From: SZUA-309 sp050185825
GTDB taxonomy: Bacteria; Pseudomonadota; Gammaproteobacteria; Pseudomonadales; Azotimanducaceae
Assembly (NCBI GenBank): GCA_050185825.1
Contig: JBFWZA010000004.1
Location: forward strand, 186,001 to 250,000
Direction: 5' to 3'
Length of the DNA stretch: 64,000 bases
Shown: positions 16,230-24,886 of the stretch, in pieces
Position numbering within the stretch: position 1 is the stretch's first letter
Layout of the letters: the number at the start of each line of letters is the position of its first letter
Notes under the pieces: model-generated
Database searches by the model: none
What the model saw: the letters and a program-made list of their open reading frames with translations, nothing else
Told to the model about the DNA's origin: nothing
Translations under genes and position numbers: made by a program

Positions 16230-17384
16230 TCAAAGGCTGCAGAGGATCTCTGCCGCGCGGGCCAGCGTCGCGTCGTCCTTGGCGAAGCAGAAGCGCAGCA
16301 CCTTGTGCCCCGGGTCGTCCACATAGAACGGCGACACCGGAATGGACGCGAGCTTCGCCTCGCGGGTGAGCCGCACCGCAAGCTCCGTGTCCCGCTCGTT
16401 GCTCCAGGCCGAGTAGTCGAGGAGCTGGAAGTAAGTGCCGGCGGACGGGGTGATCGAAAACGGCGAGTCGGCCAGCAGCGAGCAGAAGGTGTCGCGCTTC
16501 GCCTGATAGAACGCCCCCAGCGTGCGGTGGTGCTCGGGGTGTTCGTTCAGAAAATCCGCGAGCGCGAGCTGCACCGGGGTGTTGGAGGTGAACGTCACGT
16601 ACTGGTGAATGCGCCGGAACTCCGCGGTGAGCGCCGCCGGTGCCACGCAGTAGCCGATCTTCCAGCCGGTGGTGTGATAGGTCTTGCCGAAGGAGCTGAC
16701 GACGAAGCTGCGCGCGAACAGATCCGGATAGCGCGTCAGGCTTTCGTGGCTGCGGCTGTCGAAGACGATGTGCTCGTACACCTCGTCGGCCAGCAGGTAC
16801 AGGTTCCGGTCCGCGACGATGTCGGCCAGCGCCGCAACGTCCGCAGCGTTCCAGACCGTTCCCGTCGGGTTGTGCGGCGTGTTGGTGATGATCAGCCGCG
16901 TTCGCTCCGAGATCAGGTCCCGGACCCGGTCCCAGTCCACCCGGTAGTCCGGCGGGTGCATGGGCACGTGCAGGGTTCTGCCGCCCTGCAGGCGCACCAC
17001 GGGCTCGTAGCTGTCGTAGGCGGGATCGAAAACGATCACCTCGTCGCCCGGATTCACCACGGCCGCGATGGCACAGAACAGCGCCTCCGTCGCGCCGGAG
17101 GTCACCGTCACCTCCGTGTCCGCATCCACCCGAGCGCCATAAAGATCGGCCACCTTGGCGGCGATGGCCGCCCGCAGTGCCGGCACCCCCATCATCGGCG
17201 CGTACTGGTTGTGGCCGCCGTGCAGGTAGTGGGAGACCCGATCCAGCAACGCCTTCGGACCGTCGAAGTCCGGGAATCCCTGGGAGAGGTTCAGCGCGCC
17301 TTCCGCACGGGCAAGCTCCGACATCACCGTGAAGATGGTCGTACCCACGTCGGGCAGCTTGCTCGCGAGAGTCGGAGTGATCAT
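16230..17384 (-). CDS. Class I/II PLP aminotransferase, methionine aminotransferase-like
   Basis: This protein of about 384 residues has the fold-type I aminotransferase signature: NLSQGFPDFDGP near the start, NTPHNPTG, DEVYEHIVFD, and the PLP-Lys segment SSFGKTYHTTGWKIGY. The opening KLPDVGTTIFTVMSELA is the form seen in methionine aminotransferases (YbdL/MtnE group), which make methionine from its keto acid at the end of the salvage pathway. The start MITPTLASKL fits family length; a GTG 30 bases upstream is possible. It is divergent from an ArsR-methyltransferase/ahcY operon, with a shared palindrome between, which supports a methionine-cycle role. Confidence 0.88.
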   Translation of the reverse strand: MITPTLASKLPDVGTTIFTVMSELARAEGALNLSQGFPDFDGPKALLDRVSHYLHGGHNQYAPMMGVPALRAAIAAKVADLYGARVDADTEVTVTSGATEALFCAIAAVVNPGDEVIVFDPAYDSYEPVVRLQGGRTLHVPMHPPDYRVDWDRVRDLISERTRLIITNTPHNPTGTVWNAADVAALADIVADRNLYLLADEVYEHIVFDSRSHESLTRYPDLFARSFVVSSFGKTYHTTGWKIGYCVAPAALTAEFRRIHQYVTFTSNTPVQLALADFLNEHPEHHRTLGAFYQAKRDTFCSLLADSPFSITPSAGTYFQLLDYSAWSNERDTELAVRLTREAKLASIPVSPFYVDDPGHKVLRFCFAKDDATLARAAEILCSL

Positions 17385-17422
17385 GGCGGTGGCATTGTGA
17401 CCAGACGGGCTCACAAATCCAA

Positions 17423-17440
17423 TATCAAAATATTTTGATA
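17423..17440. promoter_or_regulatory. Perfect 18-bp palindrome, candidate SahR-type operator
   Basis: TATCAAAATATTTTGATA reads the same on both strands with no mismatch. It lies in the 109-base gap between the divergent aminotransferase and the ArsR-methyltransferase gene, 54 bases before the regulator start. Its AT-rich content stands out sharply from the GC-rich surroundings. The obvious ligand protein is the ArsR-type regulator next to it. Confidence 0.8.
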
Positions 17441-17493
17441 CAGCTACGCTTCCCTGCTAGCATGCCGGCCTTCCCGGACACCTGCGAGAAAAG

Positions 17494-18509
17494 ATGGCAA
17501 GAGCCCTGGCCTCCAGCACCCAGCGCGCACCTGGCGGCGCCGACCTCGATCAGGTCGTTGCGCTGGGCAAGGCCGTGGGTGACCGGCTGCGGGCGGGCAT
17601 CCTGCAGGTCCTGCACCAGGACTCCTACGCGGTGGGCGAGCTGTGCGAACTCTTCGACGTTCCACAGCCCGCACTCAGCCACCACCTGAAGATCCTCCAT
17701 CAGGCCGGGCTCGTGGCCCGACGCCGGGAAGGCAACAGCATCTTCTACCGCCGCGCGGCCCTGCCGGGCGACGATCCGGCCACCACGCTGCTGGCCGCGC
17801 TGGACCAGGACCCTCTGTCCGCCGACCTGGCCGCACGGGTCGGCGCCATCCACCGCGCCAGGAACCGCCGCTCCGCCGCGTTCTTCGACGCCCACGCGGA
17901 AGAGATCAGCGCCCACCAGGCGGAAATCTGCGAGCCGGACGCCTACGGCGACCTGGTCATGGACATGATCGACGCCGCGCTGGCGGAAGGGCTGCCGGCG
18001 CGTCAGGCGCTGGAGGTGGGGCCGGGCACGGGCGAACTGCTCGGCGGCCTCGCCGACCGCTTCGCGTCCACGGTGGGGGTGGACAACGCCCGGCCCATGC
18101 TCGGTGCCGCCCGCGCCGCGCTCGCCAACCGCCCGGGCGTGCGCCTGCGCTACCAGGACTTCATGACCCTGCCCCGGCAGCGCCGTTACGACGCGGTCGT
18201 CGCCGCCATGGTCGTTCATCATCAGGCTTCACCGGCTGCGTTCTTTCAGCAGGCGGCCGGCGTGCTGCGCGCGCCCGGCACGCTGGTGGTGGTGGAGCTC
18301 TGCCGCCACGACCAGGAATGGGCGGCCGACGCCTGCGGCGATCAGTGGCTCGGCTTCGAGCCGGACGAGCTCACCGGCTGGGCGGAGCGCGCCGGCTTCG
18401 AGACCGTGCAGTCCCAGTACCTCACCCGCAAGAACGGCTTCCGTATCCAGATTCACCGGTTCCGTCCGAACGACGGAGCCAGCGCACGTCAACTCAGGAA
18501 AAACGACTC

Positions 18510-18513
<4 letters not shown>
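17494..18513 (+). CDS. ArsR-type regulator fused to SAM methyltransferase domain, SahR-like
   Basis: This 339-residue fusion has a winged HTH at about 22-90 (AVGELCELFDVPQPALSHHLKILHQAGLVARRREGNSIFYRR). A Rossmann methyltransferase domain follows, with motif I ALEVGPGTGELLGG at about 172-184 and DAVVAAMVVHHQASP later. Proteobacterial SahR proteins are ArsR-family sensors of S-adenosylhomocysteine that control methionine-cycle genes, and some carry such a domain. Here it overlaps ahcY by 4 bases (ATGA), so sensor and SAH-removing enzyme are made together. No arsenic-type cysteine pair is present. I infer that the methyltransferase domain serves as the SAH/SAM pocket; enzymatic activity is unproven. 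Confidence 0.88.
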
Positions 18514-19886
<1,373 letters not shown>

Positions 19887-19965
19887 ATCCGCCTTCGCGC
19901 GCGGCTTGAATCCGGCGGCACGTTCCGCCCATCATCGACACTTTCATGAGCCAGGAGGAAGGCGG

Positions 19966-20571
19966 ATGACCCCACGGATGCTCGCGCTGCTGATCACGGC
20001 CCTCGCGTCGACCCTGCTGCTGACCCCAGCACCCGCAGGCGCGGCGAGCGCCGCCGAGCTTCTCGAGCAGGCCCGGGGCAAGTCCCGGGACCTGGAAGAG
20101 CTGAAGGCGGTGCTCAACGGGCCCGATCCGAACATGCGGATCGCAACCTTCGAGGTCATGGTCGACAGCGGCGATCCCACCCTGCGGGAAGTGGCCATGG
20201 ACGCGGCGCTGACAAGCACCGACACGGTGCTGCAGGCGCTGGCGCTGAAGATGGCCGTACTGGCGCAGTCGGACGTGATCTTCTCCCTGGAGATCGACAC
20301 GTCCCAGCCGGAAGACATCCGCGCCCAGGCCGCGACCTATCTCGCCCAGAACGGCAACCTCTACCGGCAGAAGATCACAGGGGTGGACGCGGAAACCGGC
20401 ATCTTCAAGATGGGCGGCCACCAGGGTCAGGTCACCGGCACCCAGGTCAACTTCCAGTACTCCTACGACAAGGGCACCCTGCAGATGGTGGATGAAACCA
20501 CCCTCCAGGGACCGGTGACGCTCTACAAGGGTGGCTACGCGGGCTTCATCGCCACCTGGAAGATCCGCTGA
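19966..20571 (+). CDS. Secreted protein of unknown function with HEAT-like helical part
   Basis: This 201-residue protein has a Sec signal peptide (MTPRMLALLITALASTLLLTPAPAGAASA). A helical segment follows (ELLEQARGKSRDLEELKAVLNGPDPNMRIATFEVMVDSGDPTLREVAMDAAL) that resembles a short HEAT-like repeat: a damage/deletion-style pairing of aliphatic helices. The C-terminal third (MGGHQGQVTGTQVNFQYSYDKGTLQMVDETTLQGPVTLYKGGYAGFIATWKIR) looks beta-rich. No family is recognised. AGGAGGAAGGCGG precedes the ATG. It follows ahcY by 79 bases and could be transcribed with it, or separately. Confidence 0.72.
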   Translation: MTPRMLALLITALASTLLLTPAPAGAASAAELLEQARGKSRDLEELKAVLNGPDPNMRIATFEVMVDSGDPTLREVAMDAALTSTDTVLQALALKMAVLAQSDVIFSLEIDTSQPEDIRAQAATYLAQNGNLYRQKITGVDAETGIFKMGGHQGQVTGTQVNFQYSYDKGTLQMVDETTLQGPVTLYKGGYAGFIATWKIR

Positions 20572-20584
20572 GACGCGGCTGACC

Positions 20585-21718
20585 TCACGGAGCGGCCAGC
20601 ACCCGCACCCGGTGCAGGCCGATCGCCGGTGGGCTGGCGCTGGCGCCGATCACCAGACGGATCTTGCGCGCCCAGGTGGGCGCCAGCAGAAACGACGCGG
20701 TCCCCGAGGAGAAGTCCGCGCTGCCGCTGGCCACGCTGCGCCAGCGATCGGAGCCCGTTGTGGAGCTGACGAAGACCTCCACCAGTGTCGGCAACGCCGA
20801 AGCGACCGGACCCGCCTCCAGGCGCACCTCGCCGATGGCGACGCGCTCGGCACCCAGACCGAATTCCAGCACCACCGGCCAGTCGCTGACGGCGGCCTGC
20901 CAGCCCAGCCCCTCCACGCCTGCCACCAGGTTCGTCGGCCGGTGGGCTGCATCCACGGGCAGCGCGTTCCATTCGAGGAGCTCGAGGGGCAGCCCGACCG
21001 GTCCCGGGATCCAGTCTGCCGACCCTGCCGGCACTGCAGCCGCCTGCGAAGGGTCCATCGCGACCGGGGGCTGTGCCGCCGTCATCTGCGCACCGTCGCG
21101 CACGAAGCGGTCGAACTTGCCCAGCAGCGTATCGATGCGGATGGCGGTGCCGACTCCGAAGCGGGCATCCACGGACAGCAGCATGGCCACCGGCGTGTCG
21201 CCGACCATCAGCATGCTGCCGCTCAATCCCTTGCGGAGCTGGTTGTCGCCATGGGTCGGCTGCAGGCGCAGAAAGGCGACCCCATCGTCGTCGAACAGGC
21301 TCACGGAGAACTGGGCAATGGTGCCGTCGCCGTTCACGGAGCGCACCGTCGCAATCCCGTTGTCGCGGATCAGCCGACCCACCGCCCGGCTCACGGACAG
21401 GGCACCGTAGCCGCAGCGGCCGGTGAGGGTACCGCTCACCCGCGCGACGGACACATCGTCCTTAAGATCCTGCGCCGCCACGGTTTCCCCCAGATCCTCG
21501 TCAGCGCCCTCGCCGAGCAGCGCCGCCGGCGCACCCGACTCCGCGAGCACATGGGTTGGGGTGAGCAGGTAGCACGTCCCGTCGTAGTGGGTCAGGTAAC
21601 CCTGGCCCACCTCCAGCGCCGCGTTGGCATAACTCTTCACCAGCACCTGCCGCGCGCTGGCCGTCGCGCAACAGACGAGCGCGAGGACGAGACCGGCAGC
21701 GGCGAGGCGGATGCGCAT
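20585..21718 (-). CDS. Secreted trypsin-like protein with C-terminal discoidin-like domain
   Basis: This 377-residue protein has a Sec signal peptide (about 1-22). A chymotrypsin-like half follows in which a possible triad can be read: His56 in LLTPTHVLAES, Asp88 in DLKDDVSVARV and Ser166 in RKGLSGSMLM. The segment GVAFLRLQPTHGDNQL precedes the Ser as in trypsin-like folds. The last ~110 residues (GLGWQAAVSDWPVVLEFGLG to IGLHRVRVLA) look like an F5/8 type C (discoidin-like) beta sandwich. The gene begins on the stop codon of the preceding membrane-protein gene (TGATG). The substrate is unknown, and loss of activity is possible because the Ser context differs from GDSGG. Confidence 0.68.
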   Translation of the reverse strand: MRIRLAAAGLVLALVCCATASARQVLVKSYANAALEVGQGYLTHYDGTCYLLTPTHVLAESGAPAALLGEGADEDLGETVAAQDLKDDVSVARVSGTLTGRCGYGALSVSRAVGRLIRDNGIATVRSVNGDGTIAQFSVSLFDDDGVAFLRLQPTHGDNQLRKGLSGSMLMVGDTPVAMLLSVDARFGVGTAIRIDTLLGKFDRFVRDGAQMTAAQPPVAMDPSQAAAVPAGSADWIPGPVGLPLELLEWNALPVDAAHRPTNLVAGVEGLGWQAAVSDWPVVLEFGLGAERVAIGEVRLEAGPVASALPTLVEVFVSSTTGSDRWRSVASGSADFSSGTASFLLAPTWARKIRLVIGASASPPAIGLHRVRVLAAP

Positions 21719-22719
21719 CACTCGTCGTACCGGTAGAACCAGCGGAACCAGGTTGCCCGCGGATCGTCCCGGTGGATCGACTTCTCGCCGCTGAACTGCA
21801 CCACGCCCAGCGCAATGGACATGTACACGGCGAGCAGCGAGCCCCAGAAGGTGAGAATGGGGTCGCTCGCCAGCCGTGCGAACCAGTCCGGCCGGAAGTC
21901 GTAGCCGCTCTCGCCGTAGCGGACGATGGAAAGGCTGTCCGCCTGGCCGAAGGCGACCACCGCCAGCGACGCCATGCCTGCGGTGGGTCGCACGAAACCC
22001 TTGGGCCACAGGCCGCCCGTCTCCGCGGACAGGGTGACCTGATCACCCAGCATGAGGCCGGCCTCGTCCACCCGGGTGCGCTGGTCCGCGGAGTCGTCGG
22101 CCGTGAACACCGACACCGTCCCCGAGCGCAGCATGCGCGGGTCCGCCCAGCTCACGGCACGGCCGAGGGTGGTGGTGGCGGTGAAGGGAAAGCTCAGCGC
22201 GACCGATGAATCCGCCCGCCAGAACAGGTTGAGCGCATCACCGAGTGTGGTCTCGGCAACGCTGCCCACCGCCTCCAGGCTACCCAGCGTCTGCCCTTCC
22301 GCCGCCCGCAGCGACAGGGAAAGCCCATCCGTCGTCGTTTCCAGCAGCACGGAGGCACCACCGGAAAGCGTCAGCACCTGCTCCGGCGCCTCGAGCTGCC
22401 AGCCCTGCCAGCGGCGGCCGCCGCAGACCGCCGCCGCATCCGCCAGGCGGGAGGCTTCCGGCAGCACCAGCGCGGTGCGGCTGCAGATCTGCGCGCCGTC
22501 GATCCGCCAACGGACCATCGTGTCCGGCTGCAGCGTGAGCGCGGCGACCTCGGTGTCCACCTCGAGCCCGAACTCCCAGGTTGCCGGTTTCGCCAGCCGG
22601 GCGAATGCGAGCAACACGAAGGCGACGAGAAACAGCAGCACGGAGCCGGTGGCGATCCGCTTCGGCGACAGCCGGATTTCCGGCGCGGCGCCTCCGGCAG
22701 CGGCGCCGGGTTCGCTCAC
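21718..22719 (-). CDS. Two-span membrane protein of unknown function
   Basis: This 333-residue protein starts at a GTG that overlaps the stop of the upstream gene (GTGA). One membrane helix lies near the N-terminus (IATGSVLLFLVAFVLLAFARLA), then about 240 residues of periplasmic, beta-rich sequence (VRWRIDGAQICSRTALVLPEASRL; LTLSGGASVLLETTTDGLSLSL), then a second helix near the C-terminus (FWGSLLAVYMSIALGVVQFSG). It ends in a short cytoplasmic tail rich in aromatic residues. No family is recognised. Being flanked and overlapped by two secreted-protein genes, it is probably their membrane partner. Confidence 0.7.
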   Translation of the reverse strand: MSEPGAAAGGAAPEIRLSPKRIATGSVLLFLVAFVLLAFARLAKPATWEFGLEVDTEVAALTLQPDTMVRWRIDGAQICSRTALVLPEASRLADAAAVCGGRRWQGWQLEAPEQVLTLSGGASVLLETTTDGLSLSLRAAEGQTLGSLEAVGSVAETTLGDALNLFWRADSSVALSFPFTATTTLGRAVSWADPRMLRSGTVSVFTADDSADQRTRVDEAGLMLGDQVTLSAETGGLWPKGFVRPTAGMASLAVVAFGQADSLSIVRYGESGYDFRPDWFARLASDPILTFWGSLLAVYMSIALGVVQFSGEKSIHRDDPRATWFRWFYRYDE

Positions 22720-23417
22720 GACGCCGGACCGGCCAGCCGGAACTCCACCGCCGGCTGCTCGCGGCCGAAGCGCTCCCGGATAATGGTCACCGTTCCGTCC
22801 AACGCCGCGGCGCCCGCTTCCAGGGTGCAGACGAAGTCGTAGGTGGTGCGCCGCCCTTCCGAAAGGTACTCGCACGGCGTGAGCGCCTCGCTCCCGGGCA
22901 TCGCCACGAACACGTCCGTTGCCCCGAAGGAGTTCAGCAGCAGCCGCACCGGTTCGGCAGGATCACCGTCCATGGCGGACGCCACCAGGTAGGTATCGCT
23001 GGCGGCCGTGTCACAGCCACCGAGGGTCACGGAGATGGCAATGTCGCCCTCCGCGTAGCCGGACAGCACGTCCACCCGGTCGGAGCGGTACGGCAACCGC
23101 ACCACCTCGCCGGAGGCTTCCGGGAGCCGGTAGTGATTGCGGGAGGAGTAGATGCCGTCGTTCGTCGTCGCCCGCACGCAGACTTCCGTGCCTTCGGCGG
23201 CCGCCCGAACGGCAAGCCGATCGCGCGCCAGCGCCTCCTGGGCCGTCACGCTCATCAGGCCGACGATGACGTTGCCGCTCACCTGCACTTCCGGCTGGTA
23301 GACCTCGAGGAAGGGTTCGCTCAGCAGCTCGGCGGCCACGGCTTCAGCCGCGAGAGCCGCAGGCGGAGTCAATGCAGAGGCCATGATCAATGCCTGCAGG
23401 TAACGGAATTTACTCAT
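22716..23417 (-). CDS. Secreted protein of unknown function
   Basis: This 233-residue protein has a signal peptide ending near ALTPPAALAAEA. The mature part looks all-beta, with four cysteines (EVCVRAT, GGCDTAA, PCEYLSEG, FVCTLEAG) that could form two disulfides. It starts one base after the stop of the PPOX gene and overlaps the membrane-protein gene by 4 bases, so the three genes are translated as a unit. I do not recognise the family. Its position suggests it interacts with the membrane protein and the trypsin-like protein in the periplasm. Confidence 0.7.
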   Translation of the reverse strand: MSKFRYLQALIMASALTPPAALAAEAVAAELLSEPFLEVYQPEVQVSGNVIVGLMSVTAQEALARDRLAVRAAAEGTEVCVRATTNDGIYSSRNHYRLPEASGEVVRLPYRSDRVDVLSGYAEGDIAISVTLGGCDTAASDTYLVASAMDGDPAEPVRLLLNSFGATDVFVAMPGSEALTPCEYLSEGRRTTYDFVCTLEAGAAALDGTVTIIRERFGREQPAVEFRLAGPAS

Positions 23418-23418
23418 C

Positions 23419-23892
23419 TCAGTACCGCCCCCCGAGCTTGGCGTGATCCCAGCTGATGATCTCCACCGGCTTGAACTTCAGCACCACGCGCTTCTCTGCC
23501 GTCTTGCCCACCGCCGCCAGCAGCTGCGCCACCTCCGCTTCCGCCACCTCGCGGCCCTTGGTGTTGATCTTCACCAGCACGTTGCGCACCGTGTCGTAGT
23601 CGTCGATCACCTCGCAGTCGGCATAGGCAAGCACACTCTTGAGCTCGGCGTATTCTTCGCCCGACTCCACCAGCAGGCTCGTCCGCGGGTCGCGCTGGAA
23701 GTTGAGCACTTTCTGGCTCTTGCGGAACGTGGTGCAGTAGAAGCAGCCCTCGTCGTCCACCCAGAACCACATGGGCATGGGGTGGGGATAGCCGTTGTGG
23801 CCGTTGGAGACGATGATCAGCGTCCTCGACGCGTTCAGGTAATCCCGGATCTCGGCGTCCGTGAGCTGTATGATCTCCCTGCGCGACGGCAT
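23419..23892 (-). CDS. Pyridoxamine 5'-phosphate oxidase-family (FMN/F420-binding split barrel) protein
   Basis: This 157-residue cytoplasmic protein has the split-barrel pattern of PPOX-type flavoproteins: LNASRTLIIVSNGHNGYPHPMPMWFWVDDEGCFYCTT for the core strands, then KVLNFQRDPRTSLLVESG. Members bind FMN or F420 and reduce or oxidise small molecules, or simply bind heme. The start MPSRREIIQL follows GGGGAGGAAAC. It is the first gene of a four-gene minus-strand operon with two secreted proteins and a membrane protein, which is an odd setting for this family. It is divergent from tesB. Confidence 0.82.
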   Translation of the reverse strand: MPSRREIIQLTDAEIRDYLNASRTLIIVSNGHNGYPHPMPMWFWVDDEGCFYCTTFRKSQKVLNFQRDPRTSLLVESGEEYAELKSVLAYADCEVIDDYDTVRNVLVKINTKGREVAEAEVAQLLAAVGKTAEKRVVLKFKPVEIISWDHAKLGGRY

Positions 23893-24006
23893 CGTTTCCT
23901 CCCCTCGGCATCTCTGTGCACGGCCGGCCATTTTCCCAACCGATCCCGGTGACTACAATACCGGCCCTTCACAGCACCTCAAGGGCAGCCGCGCCGGCGC
24001 TTCAAC

Positions 24007-24870
24007 GTGAACACCGAGACCGTCAACGAGCTGATCCACATTCTCGACCTCGAGGAGATCGAGAAGAACTACTACCTGGCCACCAGCCCCAACGAGGGCT
24101 GGCAGCGCGTCTACGGCGGCCAGGTGATCGGCCAGGCGCTGGTGGCGGCGTCGCGCACCGTGCCGGAAGACCGTCGCGCCCACTCCCTGCACGGCTACTT
24201 TCTGCGCCCCGGTGACACCACCATCCCGATCCTCTACACGGTGGATCGCATCCGCGACGGCAGGAGCTTCACCACCCGCCGGGTAGTAGCCATCCAGCAC
24301 GGCCGAGCCATCTTCAACATGTCCATCTCGTTTCAGGTGGTGGAAGACGGCTTCGATCATCAGTTCCCCATGCCGGACGCCCCGGCGCCCGATGCCCTGA
24401 AGAGCGAGCGCGACCTCCGCGACGAGTGGCTCGCCGCGCTGCCGGAGAAGCCCACGGACTGGGTGTCGAGCGAGCGTCCCATCGAGATGCGCCCCGTCGA
24501 CCCCGTGAACATCTTCCGGCCGGACACGCGGCCGCCGCAGCAGATGTGCTGGATGAAGGCGCGCAACCCGTTGCCGGACGACCCGCGCCTGCACCAGTGT
24601 GTGCTCGCCTACCTCTCGGACTGGTCGCTGCTGGACACGGCCACCCTGCCCCACGCGGTGAGCTTCACCCAGAACAACATGCAGATGGCGAGCCTCGACC
24701 ACGCCATGTGGTTTCACCGCCCCTTCCGCGCGGACGAGTGGCTGCTCTACGTGCAGGACAGCCCGTCAGCCAGCGGCGCCCGCGGGCTCAACCGCGGCCT
24801 CATCTACGACCAGCGCGGCACGCTGGTGGCCTCCGCGGCGCAGGAAGGGCTGATTCGCATCCACGACTGA
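24007..24870 (+). CDS. tesB: Acyl-CoA thioesterase II
   Basis: This 287-residue enzyme hydrolyses medium- and long-chain acyl-CoA. It is a double hot-dog fold: first half EGWQRVYGGQVIGQALVAASRTVP with HSLHGYFLRPGD, second half with LAYLSDWSLLDTA and SLDHAMWFHRPFRADEWLLY, which contains the catalytic Asp, then SASGARGLNRGLIYDQRGTLVASAAQEGL with the catalytic Gln. The start is a GTG at 24007 just before MNTETVNELI-type sequence. Length equals that of E. coli TesB. It stands alone, with a TonB receptor convergent after it. Confidence 0.95.
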   Translation: MNTETVNELIHILDLEEIEKNYYLATSPNEGWQRVYGGQVIGQALVAASRTVPEDRRAHSLHGYFLRPGDTTIPILYTVDRIRDGRSFTTRRVVAIQHGRAIFNMSISFQVVEDGFDHQFPMPDAPAPDALKSERDLRDEWLAALPEKPTDWVSSERPIEMRPVDPVNIFRPDTRPPQQMCWMKARNPLPDDPRLHQCVLAYLSDWSLLDTATLPHAVSFTQNNMQMASLDHAMWFHRPFRADEWLLYVQDSPSASGARGLNRGLIYDQRGTLVASAAQEGLIRIHD

Positions 24871-24886
24871 GGCGCGCCCGGAGCCG

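Noticed and set aside
17441..17493. SAM or SAH riboswitch before the methionine-cycle operon
   Set aside because: Only 53 bases separate the palindrome from the regulator start and no riboswitch core could be traced; protein control explains the locus better.
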